The notes below the pieces were generated by a model. The model did not search any database and was not told the DNA's origin. It worked only from the letters and a program-made list of their open reading frames with translations. This document shows, piece by piece, positions 31,397-39,282 of a stretch of 44,910 bases of DNA (positions within the stretch are counted from its first letter, which is position 1; every line of letters starts with the position of its first letter). Position numbers and translations under genes: made by a program. The DNA is taken from positions 1-44,910 of the forward strand of contig JBKPDO010000393.1 in NCBI GenBank assembly GCA_046727955.1, given 5' to 3'. The stretch is from DASVXQ01 sp046727955 (GTDB lineage Bacteria > Actinomycetota > CALGFH01).

Positions 31397-31545
31397 GATG
31401 CGGGGGGGCCCAGGCCCCCCCGCAAACCCCCCCAATGCGGTGAGGGCTTCGCCCTCGGGGGTTGACACATATCGCGTAGGATGCGGGGGGCCAGCCCCCC
31501 GCAACCCCCCCAATATGGTGAGGGCTTCGCCCTCGGTCGACACGT
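31397..31545. repeat. 83-bp tandem hairpin repeat after the dppB-like gene
   Basis: Two copies begin GATGCGGGGGG at 31397 and 31480. Each has a G-run/C-run hairpin with CA at the centre (11-bp stem at 31400-31423, 9-bp at 31483-31502), an ACCCCCCCAAT tract, and a GAGGGC-TTC-GCCCTC hairpin (31442-31456 and 31520-31534). The tails GGTTGACACATATCGCGTAG and GGTCGACACGTATATG are diverged versions of each other. No coding content is seen. The first hairpins may act as terminators for the plus-strand trio. Confidence 0.8.
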
Positions 31546-31553
31546 ATATGCAG

Positions 31554-31583
31554 CCGTGTAGCCCGCTTTTGCGGGCTACACGG
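31554..31583. terminator. Bidirectional terminator-like hairpin between convergent transporter genes
   Basis: A perfect 13-bp inverted repeat (CCGTGTAGCCCGC with its complement) has a TTTT loop, between the convergent dppB-like and dppF-like genes. A second copy of the right arm (31588-31600) contains the stop codon of the dppF-like gene, so two alternative hairpins can form with one left arm. No U-tract follows, which is normal in high-GC genomes. Confidence 0.6.
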
Positions 31584-31592
31584 CAAAGCGGG

Positions 31593-32680
<1,088 letters not shown>

Positions 32681-32684
<4 letters not shown>

Positions 32685-33691
32685 CTCGTCGGTGCCACCT
32701 CCTCCTGCCAGATGCGCTGCTTTTCCTCGAGGGACAGATGACACGCGGACAGGTGGGCGCCGTTGCCGCCAGCCGGCAGCAGGAGAGGCTCCTCCTTGAT
32801 GCAGATGTCCATGACGTAGGGGCAGCGGGGATGGAACTTGCACCCGGACGGCGGCCTGATGAGGCTCGGCGGCAGGCCCTTGATGGGCCGCAGCCGGTCG
32901 TGGAGGTGCTCGGCGCCGACCGAGGGCAGCGACTGCAGCAGGCCCCAGGTGTAGGGGTGGTGCGGGCTGTAGTACACGGTGCGGCGGTCGGCTACCTCGA
33001 CGGGCCGGCCCGCGTACATGACCAGCACGTTGTCGGCCATGTCGGCGACCACGCCCAGGTCGTGGGTGATCATGATGATGGCGGTGTTGAGCTCCTCCTG
33101 GAGCCGCTCGATCAGGTCGAGGATCTGCGCCTGGACGGTGACGTCGAGCGCGGTGGTGGGCTCGTCGGCGATCAGCACCGCCGGGTCGAGCGCGAGCGCC
33201 ATGGCGATCATCGCCCGCTGACGCATGCCGCCCGAGAACTGATGGGGGAAATCATCGACCCGGCGCTCCGGCCTGGGGATGCCGACCAGGCGGAGCAGGT
33301 CGACCGCCCGCGAGTGGGCCTGCTTCTTGGGGACGTTCTCGTGGGCCAGGATCGCCTCCGCGATCTGCGCCCCCACCTTGTAGTAGGGGTGCAGGCTCGA
33401 GAGCGGGTCCTGGAAGATCATGGCGATCTTCTTGCCCCGGATATCTCGCATCTCGTCCGGGTGCATCTTGAGCAGATCGCGCCCCTCGAACAGCGCCTGG
33501 CCAGACGTCCGGCCGCCTCTCGCCAGGCCTAAAATCGACAGGCAGGTCACGCTCTTGCCGGAGCCGGACTCGCCGACGATGCCGAGCGTCTCGCCCCTGT
33601 CGAGCGTGAAGTCGACACCGTCCACCGCTTGGACGATTCCGTCGTCAGTATGAAATTGGACCCGCAGGTCCTTGATCTCGAGCAGTGCCAT
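32681..33691 (-). CDS. Oligopeptide-type ABC transporter ATPase (DppD/OppD-like)
   Basis: A 336-residue ATPase with Walker A GESGSGKSVTCLSILGL, Q-loop MIFQDPLSSLHPYYKVG, signature QFSGGMRQRAMIAMALALDP, Walker B VLIADEPTTALD, and a C-terminal GCKFHPRCPYVMDIC block. LRVQFHTDDGIVQAVDGVDF at the N-terminus is typical of the D subunit. A GGAGG lies 7 nt before the ATG. Together with the F-like gene it would energise the convergent permease/binding-protein trio, but this pair is on the other strand, 126 bp downstream of paaD, and could also be read through from the paa operon. Confidence 0.9.
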
Positions 33692-33817
33692 GAAAACCTC
33701 CGCCGCGTGTACCTTCTCGACGCTCCCACCAGGTACGACGCCTCAGGTCCGCCGATCGCGCGCGGGTCCAGTCTTCGATCTGGTTTGCATGATAGCCAAT
33801 GGGACGCAAAGCCGTGG

Positions 33818-34321
33818 TCACACCGTCTTGAATTGCTCGAACGGCTGCCGGCAGCGATTGCAGTAGAAGATCGCCCGGCACAGGGTCGGCCCGAACGGGT
33901 TCTCCAGACTGGTGTCCGGCGAGCCGCAATAGGGGCAGGTCGCCGCCGGTCTGGCGGTGATCGTGGCGAACAGGGGCTGGTCGCCCGGGCCGGGAAGGGG
34001 AAGGCGCCCGGCCGTGGGTGGGGCGAAGCCGCTCTCGCGCAGCTTGCGGCGGCCCTCGGGCGTGATCCGGTCGCTGGTCCAGGGCTCGGCGAAGGTCGCC
34101 TCCACCTCGACCTCCGGCGCCATCCCCGCCAGCCGCTCGGCCACGGCCCGGCGGATCAGGTCGAGAGCTGGGCACCCAACGAAGGTGGGCAGCAGCTCCA
34201 CCCGCAGCCGCCGGCCGTCCATCTCGACCGAGCGGACCATGCCGAGGTCCACAACCGAGACGAACGGGATCTCGGGGTCGCTGACCTCGGCGAGCGCGTC
34301 CCACACCGCCCTCGTGTCCAT
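33818..34321 (-). CDS. paaD: Phenylacetyl-CoA epoxidase assembly subunit PaaD
   Basis: A 167-residue protein: an N-terminal MIP18/DUF59 domain (WDALAEVSDPEIPFVSVVDLGMVRSVE, LLPTFVGCPALDLIRRAV) and a C-terminal zinc-ribbon-like end with CPYCGS and CNRC pairs, the PaaD architecture. PaaD is needed for maturation or activity of the PaaABC(E) epoxidase. The ATG 34321 overlaps the paaC stop (ATGA), which fixes the start. It is the last paa gene here; no paaE reductase follows, and the next gene downstream is the dppD-like ATPase. Confidence 0.9.
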   Translation of the reverse strand: MDTRAVWDALAEVSDPEIPFVSVVDLGMVRSVEMDGRRLRVELLPTFVGCPALDLIRRAVAERLAGMAPEVEVEATFAEPWTSDRITPEGRRKLRESGFAPPTAGRLPLPGPGDQPLFATITARPAATCPYCGSPDTSLENPFGPTLCRAIFYCNRCRQPFEQFKTV

Positions 34322-35265
34322 CACCAGGTCGCCTCCGGCTCGGAGCGGTAGACCATGGTGAACTGCCCCCACAGCCACTCGAAGCTGGCGGCGTGGTCGC
34401 TGCGCGGGCTGGCCGGGCGCGGGACGGTCGGCTCCAGGCGACCACCGGCGCGGCGGAACGGGAACACCAGCTCCAGCCGCTCGAACAGCGGCGCGAGGCC
34501 GGCGAGCCAGCGCTGCTCGGCGCCCGCGAGCGGCTCGGCGAGCACCCCGGCGGCGACCAGCACGTCCTCGCCGGGCAACGGCGCGAGCACGGCGAGCGCG
34601 TCCGGCCAGAGGCGCTCGAGCGCGCCCGACAGGCGGCGGCGCGGCTCCTCCCCACCGGTAGCCAGGCGCTCCAGCCAGTGGCCCATGTGCAGCAGGTGGT
34701 AGGTCTCCTCGCGCCGCATCTTGCCGACCAGGCCGGCGAGCGGGCCGTAGGACGAGGCCACGAGCAGGTCGAGCCGCGCGGCGTCAGCGGTGTCGTACAG
34801 GAAGCGGCGGGCCACGGAGAACGCCCAGTCGGTGCGGGGATGGTCCAGCAGGCGCGCGTGGCGGTACTGCTGTGCCTGCCGGCCGAAGGCGATCCGGTCC
34901 GGGTCGCCGCCCTCCAGGTCGGCCAGGAGCTGGTAGAGCGCCTGGGCGTGACCGATCTCGTCCTGGGCGATGGAGCTGGTGGCGACGTCCTCCTCCAGCA
35001 GCGGGGCGATGCCGGTCCACTCAGACTCCCAGAAGCCGAGGACGAACTCGTCGTCCGCCATCGCGAGCAGTAACTGGGCCAGCGCCTGCCGAGTAGGCTC
35101 GGCCACCTGGGCCCGATCCACCGGGTCCCGACCGACCGGGGCCCGGCCCACCGGGACCCGACCCACCGGGGCACCCCCTCGGGGTTCCCCGGACCCCTCC
35201 GGCCCCTGGGGTTCCCCGGACCCCTCCGGGGCGGAGGCCGGCGCCGCGGCCGGGTCGAGCGTCAC
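34321..35265 (-). CDS. paaC: Phenylacetyl-CoA epoxidase subunit PaaC, with repeat-extended N-terminus
   Basis: A 314-residue ferritin-like subunit; homologues are usually about 250. The core starts near residue 57 with TRQALAQLLLAMADDEFVLGFWESEWTGIAPLLEEDVATSSIAQDEIGHAQALY and continues to MRREETYHLLHMGHWLERL. PaaC pairs with PaaA in the catalytic core and serves mainly structurally. The first 55 residues are low-complexity: two GSGEP units followed by four repeats of the type P-V-G-R-x or P-V-D-R-x, matching tandem 15-bp DNA repeats. The GTG start overlaps the paaB stop (GTGA) and has GGAGGAGG upstream, so the extension is probably translated. Confidence 0.9.
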   Translation of the reverse strand: MTLDPAAAPASAPEGSGEPQGPEGSGEPRGGAPVGRVPVGRAPVGRDPVDRAQVAEPTRQALAQLLLAMADDEFVLGFWESEWTGIAPLLEEDVATSSIAQDEIGHAQALYQLLADLEGGDPDRIAFGRQAQQYRHARLLDHPRTDWAFSVARRFLYDTADAARLDLLVASSYGPLAGLVGKMRREETYHLLHMGHWLERLATGGEEPRRRLSGALERLWPDALAVLAPLPGEDVLVAAGVLAEPLAGAEQRWLAGLAPLFERLELVFPFRRAGGRLEPTVPRPASPRSDHAASFEWLWGQFTMVYRSEPEATW

Positions 35266-35603
35266 GCCTCCTCCACCTCCTTGCGGCTGCGCGCCGCGGC
35301 CAGCTTGCGCTTGATGTCGGCCGAGTAGCCCACCGGCTTCTTGAAGGAGCGGTCCAGCGGCGGCTGCAGCAGGTCGGGATCGTCAAGGCGGAGGATGGCG
35401 GCACGCGGCACGATCCACAGCCGCACCGACTCCTGCCGGCGACCGTAGAACTCGCGCGCGTAGTGGCTGGCGAGCTCAGGGTCGGGCGCCAGCAGGTTGC
35501 CGGCGTGCTGCATCGGGCCACCCTCCCGCTCCTGGCGGAAGACCTCGTAGACCTGCAGCGAGCCGCCCGCCCGAGCCTGGTCGCCCACCGGACCCATACC
35601 CAT
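35262..35603 (-). CDS. paaB: Phenylacetyl-CoA epoxidase subunit PaaB
   Basis: A 113-residue PaaB with SLQVYEVFRQEREGGPMQHAGNLLAPDPELASHYAREFYGRRQESVRLWIVPRAAI, typical of the small subunit that bridges PaaAC pairs. It starts 2 nt after the paaA stop; a second in-frame ATG is at 35597. It ends KEVEEA with the stop overlapping the paaC GTG. Much longer upstream in-frame sequence overlaps paaA in another frame and was discarded. Confidence 0.92.
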   Translation of the reverse strand: MGMGPVGDQARAGGSLQVYEVFRQEREGGPMQHAGNLLAPDPELASHYAREFYGRRQESVRLWIVPRAAILRLDDPDLLQPPLDRSFKKPVGYSADIKRKLAAARSRKEVEEA

Positions 35604-35605
35604 GG

Positions 35606-36523
35606 TCAGGCCGCCGCCCTCGGCTCGGACAGGATCGCCTCGCGCACCCAGCGGGTCTGCTCGTAGTTGAGCCGGCGGAAGTCGAGCCGTTCCCGCGACC
35701 TCGGCCCGTGGCCGGTCACCACCGCGTACAGCTCCTTCCAGTCCGGCTCGGTGTAGCGCCAGCGGCCGGTCTCCGGATCCTGCCGGAGCTCGGGGTCGGG
35801 CGGCTCGAGCCCGATCTCGCGGATGCGAGGCACGTTGGTGTCGAGGAACTCCTGGCGCAGGGTCTCGTTGGCCTTGTTCTTGATCCGCCAGGCCAGGTCG
35901 CGGTCCTTGGCCGGGTCCGTGCGCGGGCCGTGCATCTGCATGAGCGGGCCCCACCAGCGGTCGAGCGCCTCCTGCACCATCGCGCGCTGGCGCGGGCTGC
36001 CGTTGACCATGGTCAGCACGACGTCGCGCCCGTGGAGGATGTGCACCGACTCCTCCCAGCAGATCTTCTTCATGGTGCGGGCGTAGGGCGCATAGGAGGA
36101 CTCGCGCAGCGCCTGCTGGGCGACAATCGCGGCGGCGTCGACCAGCCAGGCGATAATGCCCACGTCCGCCCAGCTCCTGGTCGGGTAGTGGAAGACGTTG
36201 TGGAACTTGGTCTTGCCGGCCAGCAGGTCGGCCATCATCGCCTCGCGCGGCTTGCCGAGGTCCTCAGCGACCCGGTACAGCAGCTGCGCGTGGCCGACCT
36301 CGTCCTGGACCTTGGCGGTCAGGGCGAGCTTGCGCTTGAGCGTGGGGGCGCGCAGGATCCACTCCCGCTCGGGCAGCACGCCCATCAGCTCGGAGTTGGC
36401 GTGCATCTCGACGAATCTGCGGACCGCGGTGCGGTAGTCGTCGGGCATCCAGTCGCCCGCCTCGACCTTCCCCCCCGAGGCGACGTGGCGGTAGAAGGCT
36501 TCGACGCGCGCGGAGTCGTTCAT
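35606..36523 (-). CDS. paaA: Phenylacetyl-CoA epoxidase catalytic subunit PaaA
   Basis: A 305-residue di-iron monooxygenase subunit forming the 1,2-epoxide of phenylacetyl-CoA. Iron-ligand motifs are visible: Glu45 in HANSELMG, Glu75-x-x-His78 in KVQDEVGHAQ and Glu158-x-x-His161 in WEESVHILHG (E-x-x-H pairs). The C-terminus has EPDWKELYAVVTGHGPRSRERL, common in PaaA. ATG 36523 has AGGAGGAGG 6 nt upstream; the longer upstream frame overlaps the regulator gene and is rejected. It lies 19 bp after the TetR gene, so regulator and enzyme genes form one transcription unit. Confidence 0.95.
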   Translation of the reverse strand: MNDSARVEAFYRHVASGGKVEAGDWMPDDYRTAVRRFVEMHANSELMGVLPEREWILRAPTLKRKLALTAKVQDEVGHAQLLYRVAEDLGKPREAMMADLLAGKTKFHNVFHYPTRSWADVGIIAWLVDAAAIVAQQALRESSYAPYARTMKKICWEESVHILHGRDVVLTMVNGSPRQRAMVQEALDRWWGPLMQMHGPRTDPAKDRDLAWRIKNKANETLRQEFLDTNVPRIREIGLEPPDPELRQDPETGRWRYTEPDWKELYAVVTGHGPRSRERLDFRRLNYEQTRWVREAILSEPRAAA

Positions 36524-36542
36524 CGGGTTCCTCCTCCTGACG

Positions 36543-37256
36543 CTAGTGCCGGCCCCGGAAAACGGCTTGCCCGGTCGGCGCCGGGCTCCCATGGTCACCA
36601 TCGTGCGCATTCGCATCGCCTGGCGAGGCGCCGGCCGGGCAAACGTTTGGAAGGGCGGCACTATAGGCGGTCCCGGTTCGCGGGATGGCTCCCCGCTGGA
36701 GCCCATCCAGGAAAAGACCGGCGTAGTGGTCGGCGATCTCGTCGGGCCTCATGGGCCCGTCGGGTCGGTACCAGTGGGCGAGGCCGTTCATCGCCGACAG
36801 GATGAAGACGGCCGCGAGCTTGGGGTGGCGGGTCTCCAACTCGCCCGCGGCCACACCCTCGGCGATGACCTGCCTGAAATAGCCCTCGTAGGTGTCGCGC
36901 TGGCGGGCCACCTCCCCGCGCCGCTCTGGGCTCAGGAAGGTCCACTCGAACAGGAACACGGTGGCACGGGCGCGGCCGGCGGCTACCACGTCGACGTGCG
37001 CGTGGACCATACGGCGCAGGCGCTCGGCGGCGGTGCCGGGACCCTGCGCAAGGGGCCGCACCGCCGCGAGGAAGCGCTCGGCCGCCTGCTGCACGATAGA
37101 GGCGAGGACCGCCTCTTTGGAGGGGATGTGGGCGTACAGGCTGCCGCCCTGCAGGTCCAGGGCCTTGGCGATGTCGCGCATGCTGGTGGCCGCGTAGCCC
37201 CGGTCGCTGAACAGGGCGCTGGCCACGTCCTCGATCTGCTGCCGGCGGGTGCGCAT
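36543..37256 (-). CDS. TetR-family regulator, probable repressor of the paa operon
   Basis: A 237-residue regulator with an N-terminal TetR helix-turn-helix: ALFSDRGYAATSMRDIAKALDLQGGSLYAHIPSKEAVL at about residues 13-51. The C-terminal domain is helical (ligand binding and dimerisation), with an extra unstructured tail from about 205. The AGGAAGG site lies 8 nt before the ATG and overlaps the right-hand part of a perfect inverted repeat. Position at the head of paaABCD suggests that it senses phenylacetyl-CoA, like other actinobacterial PaaR regulators, but the ligand is inferred. Confidence 0.85.
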   Translation of the reverse strand: MRTRRQQIEDVASALFSDRGYAATSMRDIAKALDLQGGSLYAHIPSKEAVLASIVQQAAERFLAAVRPLAQGPGTAAERLRRMVHAHVDVVAAGRARATVFLFEWTFLSPERRGEVARQRDTYEGYFRQVIAEGVAAGELETRHPKLAAVFILSAMNGLAHWYRPDGPMRPDEIADHYAGLFLDGLQRGAIPRTGTAYSAALPNVCPAGASPGDANAHDGDHGSPAPTGQAVFRGRH

Positions 37257-37263
37257 GGCACGG

Positions 37264-37293
37264 TCCTTCCTAACAAACAGTTGTTAGGAAGGA
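37264..37293. promoter_or_regulatory. Perfect 13-bp inverted repeat, likely TetR operator
   Basis: The arms TCCTTCCTAACAA and TTGTTAGGAAGGA are exact reverse complements with spacer ACAG, giving a 30-bp site 7 bp upstream of the regulator ATG. Such a position is typical for autorepression by TetR proteins and would control the whole regulator-paaABCD unit. The regulator's Shine-Dalgarno lies in one arm, so the same sequence could also fold in the mRNA. Confidence 0.75.
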
Positions 37294-37326
37294 TACCGGA
37301 GAGTGGCGGGGCCACGTCAAGCCAGG

Positions 37327-37357
37327 TTGGCGCCCGCGGCATGCGCTGCTCTACCCT
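37327..37357 (+). promoter_or_regulatory. Leaderless-type promoter of the SelW-like gene
   Basis: TTGGCG (37327-37332) and TACCCT (37352-37357) have a 19-bp spacer. The -10 box ends 6 nt before the ATG at 37364, the geometry of actinobacterial leaderless transcripts. No Shine-Dalgarno lies before the ATG, which agrees with leaderless translation. Confidence 0.5.
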
Positions 37358-37363
37358 CGCGCT

Positions 37364-37633
37364 ATGGTCACGAACCCGACCCACCGGGTGCGCATCGAGT
37401 TCTGCGTGCCCTGAAACTACACTCCACGCGCCGTCGGTCTGGCGGACGAGCTGCTCGGGGGATGGGCGCCTGTGATCGCCGTCCTCGAGATGGTGCCATC
37501 GAGCGGAGGTCGCTTCGAAGTCTCCCTCGACGACGAGCTGCTGTTCTCCAAGGTCGCCACCGGTCGCCACGCCAACCCCGGCGAGGTCGTCGAGCTGTTC
37601 CGCTCCCACCTCGGCCCCGAGCTCCTCTTCTGA
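37364..37633 (+). CDS. SelW-like (Rdx family) selenoprotein with in-frame TGA as selenocysteine
   Basis: Reading through one TGA (37412-37414) gives an 89-residue thioredoxin-like protein: RVRIEFCVPUNYTPRA at 8-23 with Cys14-Val-Pro-Sec17, then GLADELLGGWAPVIAVLEMVP, SGGRFEVSLDDELLFSKVATG, and ELFRSHLGPELLF before the true stop at 37631. This matches the SelW/SelT/SelH fold: a CxxC/U redox motif after the first strand, an aromatic residue and PR/PK after it, and a GxFEV strand followed by a KL-SK hairpin. Many actinobacterial homologues, from memory, have CVPCNY here, so Sec replaces the second Cys. Standard gene callers would split or miss it. A redox role is inferred. No Sec machinery genes are in the window. 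Confidence 0.82.
37412..37450 (+). promoter_or_regulatory. Candidate bacterial SECIS element after the TGA
   Basis: Downstream of the TGA a hairpin can form with CGCC (37429-37432) pairing to GGCG (37441-37444) around an 8-nt loop that includes GGTCT (436-440). A lower CTC/GAG pairing is separated by a mismatched region. GGTCTG also occurs in the apical loop of the E. coli fdhF SECIS as I recall it, and the distance from TGA to that motif (21 nt) is similar. The stem is short, so confidence is limited without folding. Confidence 0.45.
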
Positions 37634-37734
37634 CCCTGATCTTACGAGGTTGCCCGACTCGCGCCAGACCAACCTTGGCCGAGCCGGCGTCGACAGCTCG
37701 CTTGCTGGGTGGCTCCGCCTCCCCGGAGGGGGTC

Positions 37735-38520
37735 CTATCGGCTCGCCGCCCCGGTCGCGCCCTTGGCCGTCGTGTGCTCGGCAGAGGCGCGCTTGACAGA
37801 GGCGCGCTTGGCCTTGGCCGGCTTCGCCCAGCGCCCCACCTTGAAGGCCGAGGGGCACAGGTCCGCCAGCTCGCAGATGTCGCAGCGCGGGTCCTTGGCG
37901 AGGCAGACCTCGCGGCCGAACCAGATCAGCCGATGCGAGAAGTTGTTCCACTCCTCGGTCGGGACCAGCGCCATCAGGTCGAGCTCGATCTTCTCCGGGT
38001 CCCGCTGCCTGGTGAGGCCGAGCCGCCGCGAGAGGCGCGCCACGTGGGTGTCGACCGCAATCCCGTCGTTCCTGTGGAAGAACGAGCCAAGCACGACGTT
38101 GGCCGTCTTGCGCCCGACGCCGGGCAGCTTGACCAGGTCCTCCATCCGGTCAGGCACCTCACCACCATAATTCTCCAGCAGGTATTGGGCGGCCTCCTGC
38201 ACCGCCTTGGCCTTGTTGCGGAAGAAGCCGGTTCGGTAGAGCGCCCGCTCCAGCTCCTCACGCGGGGCCGCGGCGAAGTCGGCCACGGTGGGGTAGCGCT
38301 GGAAGAGCTCCGGGGTGACCTGGTTGACGACCTCGTCAGTCGACTGGGCAGACAGGATCGTCGCGACCAGCAGCTCCCACGCCGAGCGGTGGGTGAGGGC
38401 GGTGGTCACGTCCGGGTAGCGGGCGGCCAGCCGCTTCTGGACCTCGCGGGCGCGGGCGACCACCGCCGCGGAGGGCCGGCGGCGGCGCGCAACGGTCCTC
38501 GTCTTCTGGACTCTGGCCAT
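37735..38520 (-). CDS. nth: Endonuclease III (DNA glycosylase/AP lyase)
   Basis: A 261-residue base-excision repair enzyme removing oxidised pyrimidines. The helix-hairpin-helix LPGVGRKTANVVLGSFF holds the catalytic Lys138, and GIAVDTHVARLSRRLGL holds catalytic Asp157. A 4Fe-4S cluster site Cys206-x6-Cys213-x2-Cys216-x5-Cys222 is complete. N- and C-terminal tails are basic. ATG 38520 is chosen for the normal family start and because TAGGAT lies 7 nt upstream as a leaderless-type -10. It is divergent from the RsiG gene and convergent with the SelW-like gene. Confidence 0.95.
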   Translation of the reverse strand: MARVQKTRTVARRRRPSAAVVARAREVQKRLAARYPDVTTALTHRSAWELLVATILSAQSTDEVVNQVTPELFQRYPTVADFAAAPREELERALYRTGFFRNKAKAVQEAAQYLLENYGGEVPDRMEDLVKLPGVGRKTANVVLGSFFHRNDGIAVDTHVARLSRRLGLTRQRDPEKIELDLMALVPTEEWNNFSHRLIWFGREVCLAKDPRCDICELADLCPSAFKVGRWAKPAKAKRASVKRASAEHTTAKGATGAASR

Positions 38521-38527
38521 GCGAATG

Positions 38528-38533
38528 ATCCTA
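38528..38533 (-). promoter_or_regulatory. Leaderless-type -10 box of nth
   Basis: TAGGAT on the minus strand ends 7 nt before the nth ATG, and no Shine-Dalgarno precedes that ATG. This suggests transcription starting at or next to the start codon. No -35 box was recognised. Confidence 0.4.
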
Positions 38534-38617
38534 GTACAGCTCCAAGGAGTGAAGTGGGCTCCCACGGTTGCCGAGAACGCATGGAGAAGCTCGACGTCTC
38601 AACCGGAGAGAGCGGTC

Positions 38618-39103
38618 GTGATCGAGGAGAGTTTCGCCGAACGGCTGCGGCTGGAGCCGCTTGCCGGCCTGCGCGCCGTGCGCAAGGCGCTGCGCGAGGA
38701 GGAGCGCCAGGTGAGCTACTGGCGCCGCCTGGTGCAGGGCCGGCTCGACCTGGTCCGGGCCGCTCTGGCCGGCGACCAGCCGAGTGCCTCCAGGCTCTCC
38801 GCGAGCGCGACCGTACGACGGGAGCGAGCCGACGAGCGCCGCTCCCCCGCCTTCACAAGGCCCGCCGACGGCGGCATGGACCGCCGCCTCGCCGCCCTGG
38901 CCGGGCTCTGGGAGACCCCTATCCCCTGGGACGACAGCGAGCGGCTGCGCCAAGTCGAGCGCCGACTGGTGACGATCGAGGCGGAGCTGTCGAGCTATCG
39001 CCGTGACCTGCACGAGCGCATCGACGCCTGCACCGCTGAGCTGGTCGGCCGCTACCGCCGCGACCCTGGAGAGCTCAAGCGCCTGGGGCCGCCGGCGAGG
39101 TAG
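38618..39103 (+). CDS. rsiG: RsiG-like c-di-GMP-binding anti-sigma factor
   Basis: A 161-residue helical protein with an exact E(X)3S(X)2R(X)3Q(X)3D motif at Glu29-Ser33-Arg36-Gln40-Asp44 and a second copy at Glu121-Ser125-Arg128-His132-Asp136, where His replaces Gln. In Streptomyces RsiG these two helices form an antiparallel coiled coil that binds c-di-GMP and sequesters the sigma factor WhiG (established in that genus). The C-terminal DLHERIDACTAELVGRYRRDPGE is also RsiG-like. The region between helices is Arg/Ser-rich. GTG 38618 has GGAGAG 8 nt upstream; longer in-frame sequence towards nth is rejected. The cognate sigma gene is not in the window. Confidence 0.75.
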   Translation: MIEESFAERLRLEPLAGLRAVRKALREEERQVSYWRRLVQGRLDLVRAALAGDQPSASRLSASATVRRERADERRSPAFTRPADGGMDRRLAALAGLWETPIPWDDSERLRQVERRLVTIEAELSSYRRDLHERIDACTAELVGRYRRDPGELKRLGPPAR

Positions 39104-39282
39104 GGGCCATCCGAGCCCGTCGCCTGCCACGGATCGTCACACCTGGTCGCTACACTCATCTCGAGCGGCAGTTCAAGCTCCTTCACAAATGGGGCCAAAC
39201 TTCGTACGCTCAGAGCGGTAGCGTCCGGGGGGGCTCGGCGGGGCTCGCAGCGAAAGCCGGCCCCGGCGTCGAAGGAGGCGCG

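Noticed and set aside
31462..31480. TTGACA followed by TAGGAT in the hairpin array, resembling a promoter
   Set aside because: The spacing is only about 9 bp, far below the 16-19 bp required, and both occur in a repeat tail with no gene to drive.
37412..37414. TGA considered as a simple nonsense mutation ending a short peptide
   Set aside because: Conserved family sequence continues in frame for 72 codons after it, the TGA sits at the known Sec position, and a candidate SECIS follows. It remains possible if no Sec machinery exists.
38531..39130. 199-codon minus-strand frame opposite RsiG
   Set aside because: The plus-strand product has two c-di-GMP-type motifs and a Shine-Dalgarno; the minus-strand frame has neither.
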